From: Pseudarthrobacter oxydans
Lineage (GTDB): Bacteria > Actinomycetota > Actinomycetes > Actinomycetales > Micrococcaceae
NCBI RefSeq assembly: GCF_013314975.1
Contig: NZ_JABTYH010000019.1
Span: 17,446-81,445 of the forward strand
Reading direction: 5' to 3'
Length of the DNA: 64,000 nucleotides
The translations under genes were made by a program, and so were the position numbers. The notes beneath the pieces were generated by a model. It was given only the letters and a program-made list of their open reading frames with translations, made no database searches and was not told the origin of the DNA. Of the stretch, positions 1-7,865 are shown piece after piece (the stretch's first letter is position 1; the number at the start of each line of letters is the position of its first letter).

Positions 1-3000
1 CCCGTCCGTGCCACAAAGCCCGGATACACCAGCTGCTCCAGTTGGCTCTTGACATCATTGAGGGCGGAAATGAGGGCCAGGCTGGTGGTTCCCTTCAGCT
101 GCTTTTCGATCCGCCGGGTGCTGGCAAGGATGCGCTCCACCACTGCCGTCACGCTGAACACCGTGTCGATCAGTTCGGCCCGGACCACCTCATACAGGCG
201 GTCAAAGGACGCCCGGTCCCACGGCAGTTCCTGGGGCGTGAGCTTGTCGATGGCCGCCAGCGCACAATCGGCGATCAAGGCCGAGACGGAGCCGTGCGGG
301 TTCTGGCTGAACGTCAGTTTCTCGGTGTTGCTCAGGTGCTCCAGCACGTAGCGGTCCGGTGCCGGAACACGCAGGGCCAGCAGGCGGATGACACCCCCGC
401 GCATCGCCTCCGACTGTTCTGCCGCCGTCTGGAAGACCCGGAGCGCCACCGACGTTCCCTGGTCCACAAGCGCCGGGTATCCCGTGACGGTGTGGCCCTT
501 GACGGAGTTGCTCACCTGCCGCTGAAGGGTCCCGAAATTCCATTCCGTCAGGCCGTCCTGCTCCCTGAAACCGGTTGGGCCTGCGGTTCGCGGCGCTGTG
601 GCCGGCTGCTGTCCTCCGGGGGAGCCGCCGTCGAGCGCTTTCCCGGATGCCTGTGCCGCTTTCCTGCCGTTGCCGGGTGCCGTGGACGCAGGCGTCGCGC
701 CGAGGGATTCGGCAATGGCCCGCCGGGTGGCCGGAGCCAGCTTCTCCTGCAAGGCTGCGAGGTCTTTGCCCTCATCCAGGACCTTGCCCCTGCTGTCCAC
801 CACCTTGAAGGACACGCGCAGGTGGGCCGGGACGGCGTCCCAGTTCCACGATCCAGGCGGGACGATATGCCCGCGGATGCGCCGCAGGGCAAGCTCAAGG
901 GACGGTTCCAGTTCATCCGCCGCCGGATCAAAGTCGGCTTCCAGCACTGCCACTGCCTGGCGCGCCACGTCCGGGGCAGGAACGAAGTTCTTCCGGATCT
1001 GCTTGGGCAGCGACTTGATCAGGGCTGTCACCAGTTCCACGCGCTGCCCGGGGATCAGCCAGCGGAAGGCTTTGTCGTCCAGCTGGTTGAGGAACAGGAC
1101 CGGCACTTCGGCGGTAACGCCGTCGGAGGGATTGGGCGGTGACCCCGGAGCAACCGGATGGAACTCGTAGCTCAGCGGAAGCTCGAAGCCCTTGTGCAGC
1201 CAGGTCTTGGGGTAGGCGGAGTCATCGAGGTCCTCCGCGTCGTCGCTGAGGAGGAGGGATTTGTCGTAGTCCAGGAGGTCCGGGTTCTTCTGCCGCGCCT
1301 CCTTCCACCACTTGTCGAAGTGCCGCTCGGACACCACGTCAGGTCCGATCCGCGCATCGTAGAACTCGAACAGCGTCTCGTCATCCACCAGGAGGTCCCG
1401 GCGGCGCATCCTGGCCTCCAGCTCCTCCACCTCATGCAGGAGCGCCCGGTTGCGGTGGAAGAACTTGTGGTGGGTTTTCCAGTCGCCTTCCACCAAAGCA
1501 TGGCGGATGAAGAGTTCCCGTGCGACGACGGGGTCAACCCTGCCGTAGTTGATCCTGCGTTGGGCGATGATGGGCACGCCGTAAAGGGTGACCTTCTCGT
1601 AGGCCATCACCGCACCCTGCCGGGTGGACCAGTGCGGTTCGCTGTAGCTGCGCTTCACCAGGTCCGGCGCCACCTGTTCGGCCCACACAGGATCGAACTT
1701 CGCAGCCACCCTCGCCCAGAGGCGGCTGGTCTCCACCAGCTCCGCTGCCATCACGAACGTGGGCGACTTCTTGAAGAGGGCCGAGCCGGGGAAGATGGCG
1801 AACCGGCTGCCCCGGGCACCTGCATACTCGCGCTTGCGTTCGTCAAAGATGCCGATGTGGCTCAGGAGCCCGGAAAGAAGGCTGATGTGGATGCCTTCGT
1901 GGTTGCCCACCGGATCGGCAAGCCGCTTGTTGTCGAGGCTGATGCCGAGGGGCCGGGCCAGTTGCCGCAGCTGGGCAAACAGGTCCTGCCACTCCCGGAC
2001 CCGGAGGTAATTGATGAACTCGGCCCGGCACATCCGGCGGAAGGCCGACGACGACAGCTCCTGCTGCTTCTCCTGGATGTAGTTCCAGAGGTTGAGGAAG
2101 CCGGTGAAGTCCGAGTTCTCGTCCTTGAACCGGTTGTGCTTTTCCGCCGCGAGTTGCTGCTTGTCTGTTGGACGCTCGCGCGGGTCCTGGATGGTGAGGG
2201 CAGCTGCCAGGATCATCACCTCGCGGACGCAGCCGCGTTTTCCCGCCTCCACGATCATCCGGCCCAGCCGTGGGTCCACCGGCAGTTGGGCAAGCTTCTG
2301 TCCGACGGCCGTGAGCCCGCCGCCGCTTTTCGTTCCGTCCGTGCCGTTCTGCGGCCGGGCGGCCGCGAGGGCGCCGAGTTCGCGGAGCAGCGTGACGCCG
2401 TCGTTGATTGCCCGCGTTTCAGGTGGTTCCACGAACGGGAAGTTTTCGACATCCTTGGGGCCGCGGGCCACTCCCATGGCGGTCATCTGCAGGATGACGG
2501 CGGCGAGGTTGGTCCGCAGGATCTCCGGATCCGTGTAGAGGGGCCGGGACTCGAAGTCTTCCTCGGAGTAAAGGCGGATGGCGATGCCGTCCGAGACGCG
2601 GCCGCACCGCCCCGAACGCTGGTTGGCGGACGCCTGTGAGACCCGCTCAATGGGCAGGCGCTGGACCTTGGTGCGGTGCGAGTACCTGGAGATGCGGGCG
2701 GTTCCGGTGTCGATCACGTATTTGATGCCCGGCACGGTGAGTGAGGTTTCCGCCACGTTGGTGGCCAGCACGATCCGCCGCTTGTTGCCCGGGTGGAACA
2801 CCTTGTGCTGTTCCTGCAGGCTCAGCCGGGCGAAGAGCGGAAGGACTTCCGTTCCGGCCAGCCGGCGGTTGGACTGGATGCGGGCCTGCAGTGCGTCGGC
2901 CGCATCCCGGATCTCGCGTTCGCCGGAAAAGAAGACCAGGATGTCGCCGGGTGCTTCGGCGGCGAGTTCGTCGACGGCGTCGCACACGGCGTCGAGGGGG

Positions 3001-3674
3001 TCGCGGTCTTCCTCAAGTTCGTCGTCGGAACCATCCTCATCATCGGGACCAGCTCCACCGGGCGGCTGCGACAGCGGGCGGTAGCGGATCTCCACGGGGT
3101 AGGTCCGCCCGGAGACCTCGACGATGGGGGCGGGTTGGTCGGCTGTGCCGAAATGGCTGGCAAACCGTTGGGGGTCGATGGTGGCGGAGGTGATGATCAC
3201 CTTGAGGTCCGGACGCTGCGGCAGGATCCGCTTCAAGTAGCCCAGGATGAAGTCGATGTTCAGGCTGCGCTCGTGGGCCTCATCGATGATGATGGCGTTG
3301 TACTTGCGGAGCAGCTTGTCCCGCTGGATTTCCGCCAGCAGGATGCCGTCCGTCATCAGCTTGACCTTCGTGGCGCGGCTGACTTCCCCGGTGAAGCGGA
3401 CTTGGAAGCCCACTTCCTGGCCGATGTCCACGCCCAGTTCCTCGGCGATGCGCTCAGCCACGGTGCGCGCGGCCAGCCGGCGGGGCTGCGTATGGCCGAT
3501 CAGGCCATTCTCGCCCAGCCCAAGCTCAAGGCACATCTTGGGAATCTGGGTTGTCTTACCGGAGCCGGTCTCACCGGCAATGATGGTGACCTGGTTTGCT
3601 GCGATGGCGGCCATCAGGTCTTCGCGCCGTTCGGAGACCGGCAGCTCAGCGGGATAGGCGATGTGAAGTGTCAT
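1..3674 (-). CDS. hrpA: ATP-dependent RNA helicase HrpA, 3' end outside window
   Basis: DEAH-box RNA helicase of the HrpA family, which unwinds structured RNA or ribosome-bound mRNA in the cytoplasm. The frame stays open from ATG 3674 to the window edge, about 1224 codons; HrpA proteins are usually near 1300 residues, so only the C-terminus is missing. Walker A GETGSGKTT lies at residues 34-42, the DEAH box near residue 131 followed by the SAT motif, and the C-terminal helicase motif QRSGRCGRV follows later. An acidic insert (GPDDEDGSDDELEED) sits between the two helicase lobes. The downstream half matches the long HrpA-specific C-terminal region. A TAGACT box at 3685-3690, 10 nt before the start, could be its -10 element. 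Family assignment is firm; the RNA substrate is not known. Confidence 0.95.
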   Translation of the reverse strand, partial: MTLHIAYPAELPVSERREDLMAAIAANQVTIIAGETGSGKTTQIPKMCLELGLGENGLIGHTQPRRLAARTVAERIAEELGVDIGQEVGFQVRFTGEVSRATKVKLMTDGILLAEIQRDKLLRKYNAIIIDEAHERSLNIDFILGYLKRILPQRPDLKVIITSATIDPQRFASHFGTADQPAPIVEVSGRTYPVEIRYRPLSQPPGGAGPDDEDGSDDELEEDRDPLDAVCDAVDELAAEAPGDILVFFSGEREIRDAADALQARIQSNRRLAGTEVLPLFARLSLQEQHKVFHPGNKRRIVLATNVAETSLTVPGIKYVIDTGTARISRYSHRTKVQRLPIERVSQASANQRSGRCGRVSDGIAIRLYSEEDFESRPLYTDPEILRTNLAAVILQMTAMGVARGPKDVENFPFVEPPETRAINDGVTLLRELGALAAARPQNGTDGTKSGGGLTAVGQKLAQLPVDPRLGRMIVEAGKRGCVREVMILAAALTIQDPRERPTDKQQLAAEKHNRFKDENSDFTGFLNLWNYIQEKQQELSSSAFRRMCRAEFINYLRVREWQDLFAQLRQLARPLGISLDNKRLADPVGNHEGIHISLLSGLLSHIGIFDERKREYAGARGSRFAIFPGSALFKKSPTFVMAAELVETSRLWARVAAKFDPVWAEQVAPDLVKRSYSEPHWSTRQGAVMAYEKVTLYGVPIIAQRRINYGRVDPVVARELFIRHALVEGDWKTHHKFFHRNRALLHEVEELEARMRRRDLLVDDETLFEFYDARIGPDVVSERHFDKWWKEARQKNPDLLDYDKSLLLSDDAEDLDDSAYPKTWLHKGFELPLSYEFHPVAPGSPPNPSDGVTAEVPVLFLNQLDDKAFRWLIPGQRVELVTALIKSLPKQIRKNFVPAPDVARQAVAVLEADFDPAADELEPSLELALRRIRGHIVPPGSWNWDAVPAHLRVSFKVVDSRGKVLDEGKDLAALQEKLAPATRRAIAESLGATPASTAPGNGRKAAQASGKALDGGSPGGQQPATAPRTAGPTGFREQDGLTEWNFGTLQRQVSNSVKGHTVTGYPALVDQGTSVALRVFQTAAEQSEAMRGGVIRLLALRVPAPDRYVLEHLSNTEKLTFSQNPHGSVSALIADCALAAIDKLTPQELPWDRASFDRLYEVVRAELIDTVFSVTAVVERILASTRRIEKQLKGTTSLALISALNDVKSQLEQLVYPGFVART

Positions 3675-3765
3675 GTCTGCTGACAGTCTACTGCGGGAGC
3701 CCGGGCATCCCGTTTCGACTGTCTGCAGTTGCTTCCCTTCCTGGCCGGAAGGGGGTGTTGCCGGC

Positions 3766-3933
3766 TTAGAAAACGCGGAGCGTGTAGTTGATGCTGGGAA
3801 GGTCCAGGGCTGACCACGCTTCGTGGGATTCCACTGGAGGCGTATGTCCCCTTCCGTCACGCAGAAGCGCTGACACGGTGGCGGCGAGAACGACGAGGAT
3901 GACGATGAGGAGGGCGGTTATGAGGATTTCCAT
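3766..3933 (-). CDS. Small membrane protein, 55 aa, unknown function
   Basis: A short frame of 55 residues that begins MEILITALLIVILVVLAAT, a clear single transmembrane helix, and continues with a polar tail of about 35 residues ending in YTLRVF. Upstream the sequence AGGAG lies 12 nt before the ATG, and GGAGG lies 1 nt before it. It reads on the same strand as hrpA, ends 91 nt before the hrpA start, and is divergent from the GlxA-type regulator. The hydrophobic N-terminus with charged or polar residues after it is unlikely by chance, but no family is recognised. It could be a membrane-anchored microprotein. The rest of the 3675-4014 interval holds only short spacers. Confidence 0.6.
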   Translation of the reverse strand: MEILITALLIVILVVLAATVSALLRDGRGHTPPVESHEAWSALDLPSINYTLRVF

Positions 3934-4002
3934 GCCTCCATGCTTCTCCTGTCAGCAACCCAAAAAAAGTGGCAGAAACGCCCAAAAAGCTAAAATTCCT
4001 GC

Positions 4003-4008
4003 CACAAT
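4003..4008 (+). promoter_or_regulatory. Candidate leaderless -10 box (CACAAT)
   Basis: CACAAT ends 6 nt before ATG 4015, the spacing seen at many other starts in this window. The first base deviates from TAnnnT, so support is weaker. No -35 motif or Shine-Dalgarno sequence is evident. Confidence 0.35.
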
Positions 4009-4014
4009 GGAAGC

Positions 4015-4983
4015 ATGCTCACATCAGTCGCGGTCATCGTTGTTCCCAACTTCTCGATGTTCGAATTCGGTACGGCGTGCGAGGTCTTCGGCATTGACAG
4101 ATCGGCCCGGGGCAGCGGGGTTCCGGCTTTCGATTTCCGGGTGTGCACCCCCTGCCCGGGAAACGTGCCGTTGAAGTCGGGGCTGTCCATGAACGTGGGC
4201 CTGGGACTCGAGGCCACGGAGGATGCGGACCTGGTCATCATGGCCCCCTACGGCCGGGACGAGGAACTGCCCGAACCGGTTCTGGAGGCGCTCCGTGCTG
4301 CGGATGCCAGGGGTGCCTGGGTCATGTCTATCTGCTCCGGGGCGTTTGCCCTGGCCCGGGCCGGCTTGCTCGACGGGCGCCGCTGCACCACCCACTGGCA
4401 CTATTCCGGCCAGTTGGCCGCCGAATACCCGCTCGTCCGGGTTGACGAAAACGTGCTGTATGTCCAGGACGGCAACATCATCTCCTCCGCAGGCACCGCC
4501 GCGGGAATCGATGCCTGCCTCCACCTGGTGCGGGTGGAACTGGGCGCGCACGTGGCTGCCGCGATCGCCAGGGACATGGTGGTTCCTCCGCACCGCGATG
4601 GCGGCCAGGCGCAGTTCATCGACCGGCCCATGCCCGCCTGCGGTTCAGCCCCCATGGAAAAACTGCTGCGCTGGATGGTGGAAAACCTGGAGCACGAGCA
4701 CACCGTGAATGAACTGGCGGCACGGGTCCACATGTCGCCGAGGACCTTTGCACGTCGGTTCAGGTCGGAGACTGGAGCCACCCCCGCAGCCTGGCTCAAC
4801 TCGCAGCGCGTACTCCGTGCCCAGGAGCTCCTTGAATCCACTGACCTCAACATCGACGAGATCGCCAGGGAGTCCGGCTTCGGGCACCCTGTCCTGTTGC
4901 GCCACCACTTCGCCAAGGTCCTGGACACCAGTCCGCAGTCATACCGCCGGGCCTTCCGCGGCCAGCTTGCCGAGGTGGGGTAG
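4015..4983 (+). CDS. GlxA-family transcriptional regulator (DJ-1/PfpI + AraC HTH)
   Basis: A 322-residue two-domain transcription factor. Residues 1 to about 185 form a DJ-1/PfpI-like class I glutamine amidotransferase fold with the nucleophile-elbow sequence SICSGAFALARAG (Cys107). Residues from about 220 to the end form an AraC-type double helix-turn-helix (HMSPRTFARRF; then DEIARESGFGHPVLLRHHF). Such regulators usually sense a small metabolite through the N-terminal domain, and some (GbdR, CdhR, ArgR of Pseudomonas) control amine or amino acid catabolism. No obvious target operon is adjacent: hrpA and the small membrane protein are divergent, and the metalloprotease pair is convergent. Ligand and regulon cannot be inferred from the sequence. 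Confidence 0.9.
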   Translation: MLTSVAVIVVPNFSMFEFGTACEVFGIDRSARGSGVPAFDFRVCTPCPGNVPLKSGLSMNVGLGLEATEDADLVIMAPYGRDEELPEPVLEALRAADARGAWVMSICSGAFALARAGLLDGRRCTTHWHYSGQLAAEYPLVRVDENVLYVQDGNIISSAGTAAGIDACLHLVRVELGAHVAAAIARDMVVPPHRDGGQAQFIDRPMPACGSAPMEKLLRWMVENLEHEHTVNELAARVHMSPRTFARRFRSETGATPAAWLNSQRVLRAQELLESTDLNIDEIARESGFGHPVLLRHHFAKVLDTSPQSYRRAFRGQLAEVG

Positions 4984-5040
4984 CTCCTGCCTGGCACGAA
5001 CGGAACGGACTCCGGCCGCACCCCGGTATTCCCGGACCAC

Positions 5041-5373
5041 TCAGCCGGCGGACGCCCCGTCCTGCCGCCCCTCGGCGCGCGATGCCTCAGCCGCCTCCCG
5101 GGTGCTGTCCACCAGGACCCGCCATGGCCCGGTGACGGCCTGCTCCGGAAGTGCAGCCCGGTGCTGCCCCGCCCGAATGGCGTAAATGAACCGGTCCGGC
5201 TGCTGCCCGGCGAACTTCTCCGCAGCGGCCCGTGGTGTCCTGGGCACCGAATCCCACGGGCACGCTTCAACAATGGGCTGCCACTGGTTGATAGCGGTCT
5301 CGGAACGGGCTTCCACCGTCCACACTCTTGGTATGGCGGCGATTCCTCCGGTGCGCTCAACACTGATCTTCAT
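5041..5373 (-). CDS. Emfourin-type protealysin inhibitor
   Basis: A 110-residue protein without a signal peptide, encoded 61 nt downstream of the M4 metalloprotease on the same strand. Its N-terminus (MKISVERTGGIAAIPRVWTV), small size and position match the emfourin family, proteinaceous inhibitors of protealysin-like M4 peptidases that are encoded as a pair with their target. The ATG follows AAGGA with a 7-nt spacer. The likely role is to keep the protease inactive in the cytoplasm of the producing cell. The assignment rests on context plus the N-terminal pattern; an alignment with known emfourins would settle it. Confidence 0.75.
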   Translation of the reverse strand: MKISVERTGGIAAIPRVWTVEARSETAINQWQPIVEACPWDSVPRTPRAAAEKFAGQQPDRFIYAIRAGQHRAALPEQAVTGPWRVLVDSTREAAEASRAEGRQDGASAG

Positions 5374-5434
5374 GGCCTGGTCCTTGGGCTTCCCCTACAG
5401 CCCGGACGGCCGAAAAGCGCCGGCCGGGCGTCCG

Positions 5435-6487
5435 TTAAAGCTTGACCTTCACAGTTTCCCACGCCAGCTGTACGGCGTCATGCTCGGGGGACCCGGAACC
5501 GAAGAGTTCCATGGCAGACGCAGCCGTGGCGCGGGCGAAAACCCTGAAGGTGGCAGCCGGCGGAAGCGATCCGCCGGTGAGCGCCTCGTACCAAATACGC
5601 CCGGGGGAGTCCCAGGCGTTTCCACCAAGGGACTCCGCTACCAGGTAGAAGGCACGGTTGGGGATGCCGGAATTGATGTGGACGCCACCGTTGTCCGCGC
5701 TGGTCCTCACGTAAGTGTCCATGGAGTCCGGCTGGGGGTCCTTACCCAGCACGTCGTCGTCGTACGCCGTCCCGGGGGCCTTCAGGGAGCGCAGGGCGCG
5801 GCCCTCCACGTCAGGAGTGAAGATGCCCTCGCCGATAAGCCAGCTGGCCTCAGCAGCGGACTGGTTGTTGACGTACTGTTCCACCAGCGCGCCGAAGACA
5901 TCGGACATTGATTCGTTGAGGGCACCGGCCTGGTTCCGGTACACGAGCGCAGCTGAATACTGCGTAACGCCGTGGGCGAGTTCGTGCCCGATGACGCTCA
6001 GCGATTTGGTAAACCGTTCAAAGACCTCACCGTCCCCGTCGCCGAAAACCATCTGCTTCCCGTCCCAAAAGGCGTTGTCATAAAGCTGGCCGAAGTGGAC
6101 CGTGGCGTTCAGGGGGAGCCCCCGTCCGTCGATGGAGTTGCGTCCGAACACGTCGGCGTAGAGCCGGTGCGTGTGGCCAAGCCCGTCATAGGCTTCGTCG
6201 GCCGCGGGGTCGCCCACGGGTGCCTCGCCTTCCTTGCGCACCAGCGTGCCAGGGAGGATCTCCGCGCTGTTTGCGTCGAAGACGGTCCGGTGTGGTGGCC
6301 CGGGCTTGGCCTGGCGGACGCCTGCCGGAATGTCCGGTGCGGGTTGGGACCGCGCTGAACGAAACGACTCGACATGGCCTAATGCTTCCCTGGCTGCCCT
6401 GGCCGCCGACGAAAACTCCGGCGCACCCTGTTTGGCCAGCCTCCTCAGCATGTAGGGCGGGACGATGGAACAGAACGGACCGTGCAT
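5435..6487 (-). CDS. Protealysin-like M4 neutral metalloprotease
   Basis: A 350-residue zinc peptidase of family M4 (thermolysin family). The zinc site HELAH is at residues 168-172, the third ligand is in NESMSD (Glu192), and the catalytic-histidine region DNGGVHINSGIPN follows. The N-terminus carries CSIVPPYML, the hallmark of the short protealysin propeptide, in place of a long secreted prodomain, and no Sec signal is visible. Protealysin-type enzymes are stored inside the cell or exported non-classically and mature by autocleavage. The start is supported by GAGGGGG upstream of ATG 6487. The gene is followed by the emfourin-type inhibitor, a toxin/antidote-like arrangement. Physiological substrates are unknown. 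Confidence 0.92.
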   Translation of the reverse strand: MHGPFCSIVPPYMLRRLAKQGAPEFSSAARAAREALGHVESFRSARSQPAPDIPAGVRQAKPGPPHRTVFDANSAEILPGTLVRKEGEAPVGDPAADEAYDGLGHTHRLYADVFGRNSIDGRGLPLNATVHFGQLYDNAFWDGKQMVFGDGDGEVFERFTKSLSVIGHELAHGVTQYSAALVYRNQAGALNESMSDVFGALVEQYVNNQSAAEASWLIGEGIFTPDVEGRALRSLKAPGTAYDDDVLGKDPQPDSMDTYVRTSADNGGVHINSGIPNRAFYLVAESLGGNAWDSPGRIWYEALTGGSLPPAATFRVFARATAASAMELFGSGSPEHDAVQLAWETVKVKL

Positions 6488-6610
6488 GGCGTACCCCCTC
6501 GACTTGGTGGATTCAGACTACGAGGAGCCACCGACAATCCTTGGCAGGCTCACGCCGCACCTGGTCTGTGGTAGGAATCCAGACTGGTTCCGTCCCGTTC
6601 CCTGCCGTGG

Positions 6611-7378
6611 TCAGGACCCTCCGGCGAGCACATCCACATGGACGTGGTCGAGATGGCGCAGGATCTCGTTGCGGGGCTCGGGGGCGCGGTACTCCTGCCA
6701 CAGCCCCCGGGAGCTGTGCACGCTCCAGAAGCGGTCGTCGAAAATGACGTACTGGATGTCCAGTCCGTCGGCGTGGGCGACCAGCCAGTGGGCCAGTATC
6801 CACCCTGCACGCCGGTTTTCCTCGGTCACCGGGCGGAAGAAGACATCAACAGCGCGGCCGTCGTAGTGCGTGGATTCAGCTCCATGTCCCTGGCCAACGC
6901 CGCCCGGGGCGAACCCGCCCAGGCTTTGGGTGCCAAACACCTCGGTCATGGCCCCGCGCATCTGTTCGGCGCGGGGTGTCAGCCCGGTGTCGCCCGGCTG
7001 CTGTTCCTCCAGGCCGGCGGCGGCCGAACCCCGGCAGCCCAGGGAAGGGCCGGCGTCTCCGGGTGGCCCGGCGGCCAGCTGCTGCAATGCCGCCGCGTCG
7101 ATGCCGGAGGTGTCCGGTGGCTCCAGGCCGCGGGCAAGGAGTGCGACGGCTGTTGTGGCCCGTTGCGCCTCCTCGCGGCTGATCCCTACCTTCCCGTCGG
7201 GGGTCTCGACAACGCACTCCGGGTTCCACCCCAGCGAGCCGCCGGCACCGCGCAAACCGCTGAGCAGGCCGGGTGCGAGGAGCGCCAGCGCTGACGCGAG
7301 CAGCACAACAACGAGAAAGCCCGGGAGCAGCCGAAGCACGCCGCGGCGGCCTCCTTGAGTCCTGTCGCGGTTCAGCAT
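6611..7378 (-). CDS. Membrane-anchored M15-like putative peptidase
   Basis: A 255-residue protein with a basic N-terminus and one transmembrane helix at about residues 17-40, so the bulk should lie outside the membrane. The C-terminal domain shows STHYDGRAVDV (His171, Asp178) and RHLDHVHVDV (Asp244, His245, His247). This His-x6-Asp ... His-x-His arrangement resembles the zinc site of M15/D-Ala-D-Ala carboxypeptidase-like folds seen in actinobacterial exported proteins. Cys55 and Cys115 could form a disulfide. It lies 123 nt upstream of the M4 protease on the same strand and may be co-transcribed. Peptidoglycan as substrate is an inference. Confidence 0.6.
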   Translation of the reverse strand: MLNRDRTQGGRRGVLRLLPGFLVVVLLASALALLAPGLLSGLRGAGGSLGWNPECVVETPDGKVGISREEAQRATTAVALLARGLEPPDTSGIDAAALQQLAAGPPGDAGPSLGCRGSAAAGLEEQQPGDTGLTPRAEQMRGAMTEVFGTQSLGGFAPGGVGQGHGAESTHYDGRAVDVFFRPVTEENRRAGWILAHWLVAHADGLDIQYVIFDDRFWSVHSSRGLWQEYRAPEPRNEILRHLDHVHVDVLAGGS

Positions 7379-7635
7379 GGAACCACACAGGCATGCCGCA
7401 ACGGGATATCGGCGGTGGGAGTGGCCAGCCCCGGGGGCAGGCCCGGCCCGGAAGCTTTGGTACTGGTCACGGCGTTTCGGCCTACGATGATGCGCCTTTC
7501 GTTGGGTGCCAGCGCTCCGGTGTATGGGTAGGGGGGCACTGCTGAAAGGTTTAATTCACGGCCCGGGCCAATAGTTCCCAAGCAAAGGGTTCCGGGCCTG
7601 GGGTGCCAACTGGATGCAGCACCCGCCAAAACGCA
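7379..7635 (-). other. Intergenic region without recognised gene
   Basis: About 257 nt between the tRNA terminator and the putative M15-like gene. Reading both strands I find no frame with convincing codon usage, ribosome binding site or motif. It may carry the promoter of the 7378 gene, but no clear -10/-35 pair can be named. Confidence 0.4.
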
Positions 7636-7672
7636 GAGAGCCACCAGAAATCCGTGATTTCTGGTGGCTCTC
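7636..7672 (-). terminator. Perfect 17-bp hairpin terminating tRNA-Arg
   Basis: Arms 7636-7652 and 7656-7672 are perfectly complementary over 17 bp with a 3-nt loop. On the minus strand the hairpin begins 2 nt after the encoded CCA end of the tRNA and is followed by TGCGTTTTGG. The T-run is short, but stem strength and position make it a good intrinsic terminator for the tRNA transcript. Confidence 0.75.
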
Positions 7673-7674
7673 GT

Positions 7675-7750
7675 TGGTGCCCTCGATAGGATTCGAACCT
7701 ACGACCTTCTGCTCCGGAGGCAGACGCTCTATCCCCTGAGCTACGAGGGC
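7675..7750 (-). tRNA. tRNA-Arg (anticodon CCG)
   Basis: The minus strand folds as a complete cloverleaf. The acceptor stem GCCCTCG pairs with CGAGGGC, the D-arm is GCTCAGGGGATAGAGC, the anticodon stem-loop is TCTGCCTCCGGAGCAGA with anticodon CCG in loop CTCCGGA, and the T-arm contains GGTTCGAATCC. The discriminator A and an encoded CCA end follow at 7678-7675. It reads CGG arginine codons. It is a single gene, not part of a cluster. Confidence 0.96.
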
Positions 7751-7865
7751 AATCCGGGGTTTCCTGCCGTTGCCGGCGGGACGTCCTAGAGCTTAGCAGT
7801 AAGGTGGCCCGCAAGGGAAAATCGGTGCTGCCTCACTGCCCCAGGAACCTCCGAACGGTAAGAAG

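Noticed and set aside
7372..7644. A 90-codon minus-strand frame overlapping the tRNA terminator
   Set aside because: No ribosome binding site, an odd Cys/Pro composition and overlap with the perfect terminator hairpin argue against coding.
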